Of a stretch of DNA of 51,494 bases, positions 7,054 to 16,937 are shown piece by piece. The stretch comes from Denitratisoma sp. (GTDB lineage: Bacteria > Pseudomonadota > Gammaproteobacteria > Burkholderiales > Rhodocyclaceae): positions 1,340,501-1,391,994 of the forward strand of contig JAVSMO010000001.1 of NCBI GenBank assembly GCA_032027165.1, read 5' to 3'. The position numbers were made by a program, and so were the translations under genes. The notes under the pieces are model-generated. The model searched no databases. It was given only the letters and a program-made list of their open reading frames with translations, and was not told where the DNA came from. Numbering within the stretch: position 1 is the stretch's first letter; each line of letters begins with the position of its first letter.

Positions 7054-8679
7054 ATGAATACCCGCAGAACCCTGCTCAAGGCCATGTCGCTGGCCCCTGC
7101 CGTGCTGGCCGCGCGCCCCTTCTCCGCGCTGGCCGCCAGCGACCCCTCGCGCATCGCGCTGGTCGTCGGCAACAATGCCTACGCTTCGTCGCCGCTCGCC
7201 AACGCCGCCAACGATGCGCGCGCCATGGCCGACGTGCTGCGCCAGGCCAACTTCGGCGTGGACCTGCAGGTGGATGCCTCGCGCGCGACGCTCGCCGGCG
7301 CCATCGACGCGTTCGGCAAGGCCGTCGCCGGCAGCGACGTCAAGCTGGCGCTGTTCTACTACGCCGGCCACGGCGTGCAGGTCGACTGGCGCAACTACCT
7401 GCTTCCGGTCGACGTCAGCGTGGCGTCCACCGAGGACATCAAGAGCCGCTGCATCGACCTCGGCCACCTGCTCGGCCACCTTTCCAAGACGAAGGACAAG
7501 GCCTTCGTCGTCATCCTCGACGCCTGCCGCGACAATCCCTTCGGCGCGACCTACAAGCCGTCGCAGCAGGGCCTCAGCCAGTTCGACGCCCCGCCGGACA
7601 GCCTGCTCGCCTATGCCACCTCGCCGGGCAACGTCGCCGCCGACGGCAACGGCGGCAAGCACGGGCTGTACACGGAAAACCTGCTGCGCGAATTCTCGGT
7701 GCGGGAGACGCGCATCGAAGACGCCTTCAAGCGGGTGCGCCTGAACGTCCGCCTCGCCTCGCGCGGCCAGCAGATCCCCTGGGAGTCGACCTCGCTGGAA
7801 AGCGACATCTTCCTTTTCCCCGGGGCGCGCAAGCTGGGCGAGGCGGAGCTGGAGAAGCAGTTCGAGGCGGAGCTCGCCGCCTGGGCCCGCATCAAGAACT
7901 CGAAGAACGCCGAGGACTGGGTCGCCTACCTGCGCGAATACCCGAACGGCAAGTTCAGCGAGATCGCCCAGGTGCGGCTCGGCCGCCTGCTCGCCGGCGT
8001 CGAGCGGCGCCCGCCGCCGGCGCCCAAGCTTCCCCCGCCGGTGCAGGCCGGGATGGGCCGGGCCGACGCAGCGAAGCCCGCGGCCAAGGCGATGGCCGCG
8101 CCGGCGCCGCTGCCGGCGCCTTCCGCCAACCCCTACTCGGCCGGCACCCACCCGCTCGGCCGCAAATACACGGTCGGCGACGAAGCCAGCTTCCTGGAAT
8201 CCGACTACCTCACGGGCGCCGAGGTCAAGCGCTACACCAACCGCATCACCCGCGTGGACGAGGACGCCGACCGGGTCGAGTTCAATGACGGCGCCATCGT
8301 CACCGACACCATGGGCAACACGCTGAAGATGGGGCAGCTCGAATTCGATGCGCCCCTGCAATTCCTGCCGGCGGAGCTGCAGCTCGGCAAGAAATGGACG
8401 GCCAGCTTCAAGCGGACGGACAAGGGCCAGGTCACCTATGCCTACTACGAACTGCAAATCGTCGGCCGCGAGAAGGTCAAGGTGCCGGCCGGCGAGTTCG
8501 ATGCCTTCAAGATCGAGGGGCGCGGCTGGAACCGCAGCATCGGCTCGCAGCTCGAGGTCAACCTGTGGGTCGTGCCCGGCCTGAACTTCTACGTGAAACA
8601 CGAATGGGTGGTGCGCAACCGCGGCCGATTCGTCATCACCCAGCGCCACGAGCTGGTCGCCTACAAGCAGCAGGGCTAG
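7054..8679 (+). CDS. exported caspase-like protease (peptidase C14, orthocaspase)
   Basis: 541 residues. An N-terminal export signal with RR (NTRRTLLKA, then a hydrophobic stretch to SALA) precedes a p20-like caspase domain at about 32-260. The dyad is H106 in YYAGHG and C158 in DACRDNPF. A proline/alanine-rich linker (about 315-365) leads to a C-terminal beta-rich domain of about 170 residues. That last domain is not a known caspase partner to me. Bacterial C14 enzymes usually cut after Arg or Lys. The export signal places it outside the cytoplasm, unlike defence-island caspases. It has its own promoter. Confidence 0.85.
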   Translation: MNTRRTLLKAMSLAPAVLAARPFSALAASDPSRIALVVGNNAYASSPLANAANDARAMADVLRQANFGVDLQVDASRATLAGAIDAFGKAVAGSDVKLALFYYAGHGVQVDWRNYLLPVDVSVASTEDIKSRCIDLGHLLGHLSKTKDKAFVVILDACRDNPFGATYKPSQQGLSQFDAPPDSLLAYATSPGNVAADGNGGKHGLYTENLLREFSVRETRIEDAFKRVRLNVRLASRGQQIPWESTSLESDIFLFPGARKLGEAELEKQFEAELAAWARIKNSKNAEDWVAYLREYPNGKFSEIAQVRLGRLLAGVERRPPPAPKLPPPVQAGMGRADAAKPAAKAMAAPAPLPAPSANPYSAGTHPLGRKYTVGDEASFLESDYLTGAEVKRYTNRITRVDEDADRVEFNDGAIVTDTMGNTLKMGQLEFDAPLQFLPAELQLGKKWTASFKRTDKGQVTYAYYELQIVGREKVKVPAGEFDAFKIEGRGWNRSIGSQLEVNLWVVPGLNFYVKHEWVVRNRGRFVITQRHELVAYKQQG

Positions 8680-8700
8680 CGGACTGCACGGACGTTCCGC

Positions 8701-9357
8701 GTGTCCCCCATCCGCCTGCTGCTGCTCGTCGTCGCCCTCGCCTTCCTGGTCGCCTTCGTCCAGATCGGCGTCCTCCAGCTGGCCTTCCACAAGCTGGGGC
8801 TGTCGGCGGATTCGGCGGTGCTGCTGCTGATGGTCACGCTGTTCGGCAGCCTGCTCAACCTGCCGCTGTTCACCGTGCGCACCGATCCCGCCGAGCAGGA
8901 GAAGCGGCTGCGCGACATCCCGCGCGCGCTGCTTGGGCGCATCAAGGTCTTACCGGGCAGGACCGTCATCGCCGTGAATGTCGGCGGCTGCGTGGTGCCG
9001 CTGGCGTTTTCCCTCTATCTGTTCAACCTCAGCCAGCCGGGCGTGCTGCACACGATCGTCGCCGTCGCGACGGTGGCGATGGTGTCCTACGGCATCAGCT
9101 TTTCCATCCCGCGCGTCGGCATCGCCATGCCGGTGCTGGTCGCCCCGCTGACGGCGGCGGTCGCGGCGGTGATGCTCGACCCGGAGCAGGCGCCGGCGCT
9201 GGCCTACATCGGCGGCACGCTGGGCGTGCTGATCGGCGCCGACATCCTGCGGCTGAAGGACATCGGCCGGCTCGGCGAACCGATGGCGTCGATCGGCGGC
9301 GCCGGCAGTTTCGACGGGATCTTCGTGACGGGGATCGTGGCGGTGCTGCTGACCTGA
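8701..9357 (+). CDS. DUF1614-like integral membrane protein
   Basis: 218 residues, GTG start. Six or so membrane segments are visible (about 5-22, 38-58, 90-112, 118-135, 145-165, 175-190 and the C-terminus). The cytosolic stretch TDPAEQEKRLRDIP and the motif NVGGCVVP fit the DUF1614 (COG4089) family, whose function is unknown. It starts 21 bp after the caspase-like gene on the same strand and is probably co-transcribed with it. There is no good ribosome binding site. Confidence 0.75.
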   Translation: MSPIRLLLLVVALAFLVAFVQIGVLQLAFHKLGLSADSAVLLLMVTLFGSLLNLPLFTVRTDPAEQEKRLRDIPRALLGRIKVLPGRTVIAVNVGGCVVPLAFSLYLFNLSQPGVLHTIVAVATVAMVSYGISFSIPRVGIAMPVLVAPLTAAVAAVMLDPEQAPALAYIGGTLGVLIGADILRLKDIGRLGEPMASIGGAGSFDGIFVTGIVAVLLT

Positions 9358-9360
9358 GGG

Positions 9361-9771
9361 CTACTTCAGCACTCTGACATTCAGGCCGGCAACCTTCCCG
9401 AATGAAGCATCTCCGGTGAGAAAAATGTGCCTGGCGCCAAGCTGGAGGCAGCTTGCCGCCTGGAGCGCGTCCGGCGTGCGCAAGCCGTGCTTGACGCGAA
9501 TGGCGGTCGCCAGTTCGACCACGTCCTTGCCGAGCTCCACCCAGACCAGGTCCGGGCGGGAGAAGAAGGCATCGAATGCCGCCAGCGTGGCAAGTTCGTT
9601 GTTGCGTGCGGGCCGTACGCGACATTCCAGCCACGACAGGCGGCTGACCGCCGCGCCCATCTTCGGGTGCTTCCTGGCGATCTGCGCCAATTCGGCGCGC
9701 ACCCGGCCGGCGAACGGCTCCGCGCCCTCGATCAGATAGATCAGGGCGCTGGCATCGAAAAAGGCGATCAC
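9361..9771 (-). CDS. PIN-domain toxin (VapC-like)
   Basis: About 136 residues. FFDASALIYLIEG carries the first acidic residue, LSWLECRV the second, RTPDALQAA the third and LTGDASF the fourth, a complete PIN quartet expected to cleave RNA. I prefer the GTG at 9771, which overlaps the antitoxin stop as GTGA. A TTG two codons earlier is also open. It pairs with the Phd-like antitoxin upstream, which is an unusual but known partner combination for PIN toxins. Confidence 0.85.
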   Translation of the reverse strand: MIAFFDASALIYLIEGAEPFAGRVRAELAQIARKHPKMGAAVSRLSWLECRVRPARNNELATLAAFDAFFSRPDLVWVELGKDVVELATAIRVKHGLRTPDALQAASCLQLGARHIFLTGDASFGKVAGLNVRVLK

Positions 9772-10043
9772 GCCCAACCTTCGCGTTCCTCGCGCAGCGC
9801 CTTGTCGATCTGCGCCTTCCGTTTGGTACCGGTGGCGGGTTGGCTAAGCAGCCACTGGACGGCGCTCATGCCGACAGGGGCGGCGCCCGCCTTGCCTTGC
9901 GCCAGGCGGGCGTATTCCTCTTCGGAGAGCACCACGGCAGAAGGTTTGTTGTGCTTCATCAGGTGCACCGGCCCGCGGCGCAGGCCATCTTCAATCGCGG
10001 CCATGCCGCGGCGCTTGAGTTCGGCGGCGGTAAGCGTATTCAT
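9768..10043 (-). CDS. Phd/YefM-type antitoxin
   Basis: 91 residues starting MNTLTAAELKRRGMAAIEDGLRRGPVHLMKHNKPSAVVLSEEEYARL, the classic Phd/YefM DNA-binding fold. The C-terminal tail (about 55-91) should bind the toxin. I chose ATG at 10043; the longer frame upstream (MSYNWYRYRYRMRHP) runs through the operator region and is unlikely to be translated. It is expected to repress its own promoter. Confidence 0.85.
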   Translation of the reverse strand: MNTLTAAELKRRGMAAIEDGLRRGPVHLMKHNKPSAVVLSEEEYARLAQGKAGAAPVGMSAVQWLLSQPATGTKRKAQIDKALREEREGWA

Positions 10044-10057
10044 GGGGTGCCTCATAC

Positions 10058-10096
10058 GGTATCTATATCGGTACCAATTATAGGACAATCAGTACC
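10058..10096 (-). promoter_or_regulatory. operator/promoter of the phd-vapC pair
   Basis: The direct half-sites ATCGGTACC (10067-10075) and ATCAGTACC (10088-10096) are 21 bp apart, two helical turns, and flank a TATAAT -10 hexamer on the minus strand (10077-10082). The first half-site also forms an 18-bp imperfect palindrome with GGTATCTAT (10058-10066). This layout suits cooperative antitoxin binding over the promoter. Confidence 0.55.
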
Positions 10097-10133
10097 GACT
10101 CCGCCACCCCGCCCGGGGCGGGCATGAGGGGCG

Positions 10134-11273
10134 CTACTCAGCGGGTTTGACGGGGACGGCCCGGGCTTCCTGCTTGAATTTGGCGACGGCTTCGTGAAGT
10201 TCCTTGCGCAGTTCGGCGGCGGAGCGTTTCTTCCCCTTCCTGCCCTTCTCTTTCTGCATGCGCTCGAGGATGCCGCTGATTTCCGACGGCCCGCCGGTGC
10301 TGCCGGCCACTTCCGCCGGCGTGGTGACGGCGGCGCCGGCCTTGACGGCTTCGTAGAGCAGCTCGGCGCGCTCGCGGCCGGCCTGCTTGCGCTCGGCGGT
10401 GATCACCAGCACCTCGGGCTTGCCGCCCTTGCCCTTTTTGGTCTTCAGGGTCTGCACCTCGCTGTCGTGGCGGTGCAGCGCGATGGCGGCATGCAGCGCC
10501 TTGCGCAGTTCGCCGGTCGGCTTGCCCGCCGCCTGCGCCTGGCGCATCTTCTCGACGATCTCGCCGATTTCGGGCGGCGCGAGGACGGATTTTTTCGCCT
10601 CGCCGAAGGCCTCCGGCCGCTTCGCCGCCCGCGCGAACTCCTCGGCGCTGGACACCATTTTCGCGATGCCGTAGTTCCTGTTGCGCATGGCGAAGGCGAG
10701 CGCGTTGTCGCCCCATTCGTTCTCCGGCTGCGTGTCGGCGCCCGCGTCGAGCAGCGCGCGGGCGAGGTCGGCCTGGCCTTCCCGCGCCGCCAGCATCAGT
10801 GCCGTCGAGTCGTTCGGCGTGCGGGCGTTGATGTCGGCGCCCTTCGCCATCAGCAGGCGGGCGATCTCGTCGCGGCCGGCGAAGACGGCATAGTGCAAGG
10901 CCCCCCAGCGCTTGCCGTCGCGGTTCACGACGGCGCCGCGCTCGAGCAGCAGGCGCACGGCGTCGGCGTGGCCGCGCCAGGCCGCCAGCTGCAGGGCCTG
11001 CTCGTCGAAGCGGTTGGCGAGATGGACGTCGGCGCCGCGATCGAGGAACAGGCGCATCAGTTCGAGGTTGCCGTTCCAGGCCGCGATCATCAGGCCGCTG
11101 CCGATGCGGTCGGCCAGATAGTCCGGCGGCAGGCCTTCGTCCAGCCACTTCTTCACAGCCAGGCTGTTGCCGGCCTCGACGGCGACCCCGTATTCGAGGG
11201 GGGTGGGCGGCGCCGCCCAGGCCGGGCGCAGCAGGCAGGCGACGGCGGCCAGCAGGCATAACGCGTATCTCAT
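10134..11273 (-). CDS. exported ankyrin-repeat protein
   Basis: 379 residues. The signal peptide MRYALCLLAAVACLLRPAWAA fixes the start at 11273. Five ankyrin repeats follow from about residue 35 to 205, with clear units such as SGLMIAAWNGNLELMRLFLDRGADVH and ALHYAVFAGRDEIARLLMAKGADIN. The C-terminal half is charged and helical with two similar segments (EIVEKMRQAQ..GELRKALHAAIALHRH and GILERMQKEK..AAELRKELHEAVAKFKQ), so it contains an internal duplication. It is probably periplasmic and protein-binding; the partner is unknown. It is divergent from the TonB-like gene. Confidence 0.85.
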   Translation of the reverse strand: MRYALCLLAAVACLLRPAWAAPPTPLEYGVAVEAGNSLAVKKWLDEGLPPDYLADRIGSGLMIAAWNGNLELMRLFLDRGADVHLANRFDEQALQLAAWRGHADAVRLLLERGAVVNRDGKRWGALHYAVFAGRDEIARLLMAKGADINARTPNDSTALMLAAREGQADLARALLDAGADTQPENEWGDNALAFAMRNRNYGIAKMVSSAEEFARAAKRPEAFGEAKKSVLAPPEIGEIVEKMRQAQAAGKPTGELRKALHAAIALHRHDSEVQTLKTKKGKGGKPEVLVITAERKQAGRERAELLYEAVKAGAAVTTPAEVAGSTGGPSEISGILERMQKEKGRKGKKRSAAELRKELHEAVAKFKQEARAVPVKPAE

Positions 11274-11318
11274 GGGGCATTTATAGCAAAATATGGCTTT
11301 CGGGGTCTTGATCCGGAT

Positions 11319-11840
11319 TTGGAAACCTTGCCTTCCCTCCGCTTTCCGTTCGCCCTGGCGGCCTCCCTGGCCCTGCACCTCGCCCTGCTCGGCCTCGGCC
11401 TGCCGCAGGAAAAAGTCAGTCTCCGCAACACGGCGATCAGCGCGCGCCTGCTGCCGCCCGCCACGGTGCGGCCGCCGGAGCCTCTGCTGAAGGACACGCT
11501 GGCGGAAACGGCATCCACCAGGGCAGTGCCGGCGCCGCCGAAACCCGTCGACGCGAAAAGCCGCCGCGCGGCGCCGCGCACGCCGGAGGAGGCGGCCCAG
11601 CGCAAGCTGTCGGAAGTGCTGTTCTATCCGCCCGAGGCGGTGGCGCGGGGCCTCGAGGGCGAGGTGCGCCTGCTGCTGACGCTGGACGGCGACGGCACGG
11701 TCCGCGACGCCCAGGTCGCCGCCGGCAGCGGCCATCGCATCCTCGACGAGGCGGCGGTGAAGGCCGCCTTCGCCATGGGCCGCCTGCCGGACGCCGGCGC
11801 GCGCGAGGTGCTCCTGCCGGTGGTGTTCAGGCTGCGCTAG
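11319..11840 (+). CDS. TonB C-terminal domain protein
   Basis: About 173 residues. An N-terminal membrane anchor (FALAASLALHLALLGLGL) leads to a short proline/alanine linker and a TonB C-terminal fold at about 95-172, with LFYPPEAVARGLEGEVRLLLTLDGDG. It would link inner-membrane energy to an outer-membrane receptor. No ExbBD genes are adjacent. The start is unsure: TTG at 11319 or TTG at 11328, neither with a good ribosome binding site. Residues 30-38 (QEKVSLRNTAI region) are encoded by an inverted copy of the 25-bp element. It is short for a true TonB. Confidence 0.75.
   Translation: METLPSLRFPFALAASLALHLALLGLGLPQEKVSLRNTAISARLLPPATVRPPEPLLKDTLAETASTRAVPAPPKPVDAKSRRAAPRTPEEAAQRKLSEVLFYPPEAVARGLEGEVRLLLTLDGDGTVRDAQVAAGSGHRILDEAAVKAAFAMGRLPDAGAREVLLPVVFRLR
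11411..11435 (-). repeat. 25-bp dispersed element, copy K (inside TonB-like gene)
   Basis: Minus strand reads CGCCGTG + TTGCGGA + GACTGACTTTT. It differs by a single base from copy J at 44309. It is translated in frame as KVSLRNTA. Confidence 0.75.
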
Positions 11841-13484
11841 CTTCCTTCTCCTGCAGCGCCCGCCACATGATCTTGCCGGTGGCGGATTTCGGCAGGGCAT
11901 CGACGATCTCGACGATGCGCGGCGCCTTGTAGGCGGCCATGCTGGCGCGCGCCCAGTCGACGATGTCCTGCTCGCTCACCTTGCCGCGGCTCGCTTCCTT
12001 GACCACCACGACGGCCTTCACCGTCTCGCCGCGATGGGCGTCCTTCGCGCCGATGACGCAGGCCTCCTGGATGGCCGGATGGCCGTACAGCAGCGCCTCG
12101 ACCTCGGCCGGCCAGACCTTGTAGCCGGAGGCGTTGATCATGCGCTTCGCGCGGTCGACCATGAAGAAGTAGCCGTCCTCGTCGATGCGGCCGATGTCGC
12201 CGGTGCGGAAGAAGCGCTTGCCGTCGATTTCCGCGAAGGCCGCCGCGGTGGCCTGCGGGTTGTTCCAGTAGCCGAGGAAGACCTGCGGTCCGCTGGTGAC
12301 GATCTCCCCCGCCTCGCCCGGCGGCAGCTCGCGAAAGTCAGGCCCGACGACACGGCTGTCGACGTCGTAGATGGGGATGCCGAGGCACTGCTTCTTCGCC
12401 CGCTCGGGCGGATTGATGTGCGTCGGCGCCATGGTCTCGGTGAGGCCGTAGCCCTCGGCGAAGGTGACGCCGAGGGTGTCGATGAGCTTCTGCGCCACCG
12501 CCTCCGGCATCGCCGCACCGCCGCCGCTCATGCGCTGGATGCTGGAGAGGTCGTGCTCGCCCAGGCGCGGGTTGGCGAGGAAATCCACCACCATGGTCGG
12601 GATGGACGTCCACGCGCCGACCTTGTAGCGCGCGATCAGCCGGGCGGCGGCCTCGCGGTCCCAGCGCGGCAGCAGCACCACGGTGGCGCCGGTGAACAGC
12701 GGCCCGCTCATGCTGTTCTGCATGCCGGTGACGTGGAAGAACGGCAGCACCGCCAGGCGCACGAGGTCCGGCTTCGAGGAGAACCAGTACTCGCCGGCGA
12801 TCAGGGTGTGCATCACCGTGCGGTGGCTGTGCATGCAGCCCTTCGGCTGGCCGGTGGTGCCGGAGGTATACGGCATGACGCAGAGGTCGTCGGGGCCGGC
12901 CGTCGACGGGCCCGGGCGGAGATTGGCGGAGAGGACATCGGCCCACAGCGCGACGCCGTCATCCCGAATCTCCCGGCGCGGCGCGGCGACGAATTCCGGC
13001 ACCTCGAGGTCGGTGGGCCGCTTCAGGTAGTCGGAGTAGGCGGCGACCAGGATGTGCTGCAGCCCCTCGCCCAGCAGCGGCGCCATCTGCGCGTACAGAT
13101 CCTGCGCGACGAGCGCCACCGCGGCGCCGCTGTCCTTGACGTAGTGGCGCAGCTCGTTGGTCAGGTTCATCGGGTTCACCGGCACCGCCACCGCATCGGC
13201 GCGCAGGATGCCGTAGTAGCCGACGGCGTACTGCGGGCTGTTCTGCATGAAGAGCAGCACGCGGTCGCCCTTCTTCACGCCGCATTCCTGCTGCAGCCAG
13301 CCGGCGAGGCGCTCGGCTTCGTCGCGGAATTCGGCGAAGCCGAGCGGCGTGTCGTAGAAGATCAGGTAGGGCTTGTCGGGATAGCGCGCCGCCGAAACCT
13401 CGGCGTTGTAGAACACCGAGGTCGCCGGCACGCTCATGCCGCGCGGCTGGCCCTTCGGCCAGAAGGCGAAGTGCCGGCCGGACA

Positions 13485-13485
<1 letters not shown>
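11827..13485 (-). CDS. long-chain acyl-CoA synthetase (AMP-forming)
   Basis: 552 residues, ANL superfamily. The P-loop motif YTSGTTGQPKG, GYGLTETM, the FRTGDIGRIDEDGYFFMVDR block and the C-terminal lysine in PKSATGKIMW are all present. It activates a carboxylic acid to its acyl-CoA thioester for the pathway encoded upstream. The start ATG (13485) overlaps the preceding stop as TAATG, so translation is coupled to the acyl-CoA dehydrogenase. It is the last gene of the minus-strand operon. Its substrate (fatty, aryl or side-chain acid) cannot be told from sequence alone. Confidence 0.9.
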
Positions 13486-14711
<1,226 letters not shown>

Positions 14712-14750
14712 GTTGATCCTCTAGTGAAAATCGTGTGCGCAGGCGTGCTT

Positions 14751-14836
14751 CAAATCCCCCCAATCCCCCTTTTTCAAAGGGGGGCTCCCTTTCCTTCCCC
14801 CCTTTGCAAAAGGGGAGTCAGCGGGGATTTCAACAG
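14751..14836. repeat. CCCCCTTT-type palindromic repeat, copy 1
   Basis: Two adjacent hairpins (CCCCCTTTTTCAAAGGGGGG and CCCCCCTTTGCAAAAGGGG) are framed by AAATCCCC on the left and GGGGATTT on the right. This is a widespread bacterial interspersed repeat type. It fills the 149-bp gap inside the minus-strand operon, where the RNA hairpins could alter read-through or stability. Confidence 0.75.
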
Positions 14837-14860
14837 CCGCCGGAATCGAAACGCCGTCCC

Positions 14861-15931
14861 TCATAGCTTCCCCGCCAATATGGCTTCCACCTGGCGCCAG
14901 GCTTCCTCGGCGAGCGGGCGGGCGCGCTTGCCGGTCTCGACGGCTTCCTGGCTGGAGGCGTTGCCCTGCAGCGCCCGCGCCATGATCCCCTGCAGGATGG
15001 CGGTGAGGCGGAACATGTTGAAGGCGAGGTAGTACTCGAACTCGGCCGCCGGGATCGAGGCGCGGCCGGTGCGCTGGCAATAGCGGGCGACGTACTCGCG
15101 CTCGGTCGGGATGCCCAGCGCCGCCAGGTCGTAGCCGACGAGCCCGCGGAACTGGCCGGGCGACAGGCGCCAGGTCATGCAGTGGTAGGCGAAGTCGGCG
15201 AGCGGGTGGCCGAGGGTGGACAGCTCCCAGTCGAGCACGGCGAGGATGCGCGGCTCGCTCGGGTGGAAGATGACGTTGTCGAGGCGGTAGTCGCCGTGCA
15301 CGATGGAGGTCTCGTCGCCGGCCGGGATGTTGGCCGGCAGCCAGGCCATCAGGTTGTCCATGGCCTCGATCTTCTCCGTCTCCGAGGCGCGGTACTGCTT
15401 GCTCCAGCGGTCGATCTGGCGCGCGAAGTAGCTGCCCGGCTTGCCGTAGTCGGCCAGCCCGACGGCGGCGTAGTCCACGCTGTGCAGGGCGGCGATGACG
15501 CGGTTCATCTCGTCGAAGATGGCCGTGCGCTCGGCCGGCGCCAGGCCCGGCAGCGCCGGGTCCCAGAGGATGCGGCCCTCGACGTAGTCCATGACGTAGA
15601 AGGCGGTGCCGATGACGGCATCGTCCTCGCAGAGGGCGTAGCTCTTCGCCACCGGCACGTCGGTCTGCGCCAGCGCGGAGATGACGCGGTACTCGCGGTC
15701 GACGGCATGGGCGGACGGCAGCAGCTTGCCGGGCGGCTTGCGCCGCATGACGTATTTCTTGTTTCCGGCACTCAGCAGGAAGGTCGGATTGGACTGGCCG
15801 CCCTTGAACTGCTCGACGGTCAGTTCGCCGGCGAAGCCCTCGACGTGGGCGCGCAGCCAGTCGGCCAGGCGGCCGCTGTCGAAGGCGTGCTGCGGCGAGA
15901 CGGCACGCGTGCCGGTGAACTTTTCGCTCAT
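14861..15931 (-). CDS. APH-like phosphotransferase (acyl-CoA kinase-like, ACAD10/11 type)
   Basis: 356 residues of the aminoglycoside phosphotransferase fold. GGQSNPTFLL is the nucleotide loop, YVMRRKP carries the lysine, IVHGDYRLDNVIF is the catalytic loop and LDWELSTLGHPLAD the metal-binding aspartate. In catabolic operons this type is thought to phosphorylate 4-hydroxyacyl-CoA so that the adjacent dehydrogenase can remove the group; that link is inferred here. The start overlaps the upstream stop as ATGA. Confidence 0.88.
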   Translation of the reverse strand: MSEKFTGTRAVSPQHAFDSGRLADWLRAHVEGFAGELTVEQFKGGQSNPTFLLSAGNKKYVMRRKPPGKLLPSAHAVDREYRVISALAQTDVPVAKSYALCEDDAVIGTAFYVMDYVEGRILWDPALPGLAPAERTAIFDEMNRVIAALHSVDYAAVGLADYGKPGSYFARQIDRWSKQYRASETEKIEAMDNLMAWLPANIPAGDETSIVHGDYRLDNVIFHPSEPRILAVLDWELSTLGHPLADFAYHCMTWRLSPGQFRGLVGYDLAALGIPTEREYVARYCQRTGRASIPAAEFEYYLAFNMFRLTAILQGIMARALQGNASSQEAVETGKRARPLAEEAWRQVEAILAGKL

Positions 15932-16926
15932 GTCAATTTGACGAGTTGCTTGCCGAGGTTGGCGCCCTTGAGCAGGCCCATGAAGGCCTTCGGCGCATTC
16001 TCCAGGCCCTGGGCGACGGTTTCGCGGTACTTGATCTTGCCGCTGGCGACGCCCTGCCCCAGCTCGGCGAGCGCCGTCGGCCAGCGCTCCATGTGCTCGG
16101 AGACGATGAAGCCCTGCATCTTGATGCGGTTGATCAGCACCGAGCCGATGTTCTTCATCGGGTACGGCTCGCTGTTGTATTGCGCGATGAGGCCGCACAG
16201 GGCGATGCGCGAGAAGGCGTTCATGCGTCCGAGCAGGGTGTCGAAGATCTCGCCGCCGACATTCTCGAACAGGCAGTCGATGCCCTTCGGCGTGGCTTCC
16301 TTGATGTCCTTCCAGAGATTGCCGGCCTTGTAGTCGACGCAGGCGTCGAAGCCGAGTTCGTCGACGACGTAGCGGCACTTCTCCGTCCCGCCGGCGATGC
16401 CGACGGCGCGGCAGCCCTTCATCTTCGCCAGCTGGCCGACGACGCTGCCGACGGCGCCCGAGGCGGCGGTCACCACCACCGTCTCGCCGGCCTTCGGCTG
16501 GCAGATGTCCATCAGGCCGTACCAGGCGGTGACGCCCGGCATGCCGACCGTGCCGAGGTAAGCCGAGAGCGGGATGTGGCGGTCGTCGACCTTCATCAGC
16601 TGGGTGCCGTCGCTGATGCCGTAGAGCTGCCAGCCCAGCATGCCCACCACCTTGTCGCCGACGGCGAACTTCGGGTTCTTCGAGGCCACCACCTCGCCCG
16701 CCGTGCCGCCGATCATGACGTCGCCGATATTCACCGGCGAAGCGTAGGACTTGGCGTCGTTCATGCGGCCGCGCATGTAGGGGTCGAGCGAAAGAAAATG
16801 GTTGCGCACCAGCACCTGGCCGTCGGCGATGGCCGGCACCGGGGTCTCGACCAGCTTGAAGTTCGTTTCCTCGACCCAGCCGGTCGGCCGGCTGGCGAGG
16901 AGGATCTGTTTGTTGGTTTCGCTCAT
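15928..16926 (-). CDS. NADP-dependent MDR oxidoreductase (CurA/leukotriene B4 reductase-like)
   Basis: 332 residues. SLDPYMRGRM and the Rossmann motif TAASGAVGSVVGQLAKMKG identify the zinc-independent medium-chain reductase group that reduces alpha,beta-unsaturated ketones or aldehydes with NADPH. An AAGGAGAATATCC ribosome binding site precedes the ATG at 16926. It is in the minus-strand operon and coupled to the kinase gene by a 4-base overlap. The likely role is reduction of an enone intermediate or detoxification. Confidence 0.9.
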   Translation of the reverse strand: MSETNKQILLASRPTGWVEETNFKLVETPVPAIADGQVLVRNHFLSLDPYMRGRMNDAKSYASPVNIGDVMIGGTAGEVVASKNPKFAVGDKVVGMLGWQLYGISDGTQLMKVDDRHIPLSAYLGTVGMPGVTAWYGLMDICQPKAGETVVVTAASGAVGSVVGQLAKMKGCRAVGIAGGTEKCRYVVDELGFDACVDYKAGNLWKDIKEATPKGIDCLFENVGGEIFDTLLGRMNAFSRIALCGLIAQYNSEPYPMKNIGSVLINRIKMQGFIVSEHMERWPTALAELGQGVASGKIKYRETVAQGLENAPKAFMGLLKGANLGKQLVKLT

Positions 16927-16937
16927 GGATATTCTCC

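Noticed and set aside
10134..11900. A long minus-strand frame extending upstream of the ankyrin gene
   Set aside because: The extra N-terminal part is low-complexity Arg/Gln-rich sequence antisense to the TonB-like gene; the signal peptide fixes the real start at 11273.
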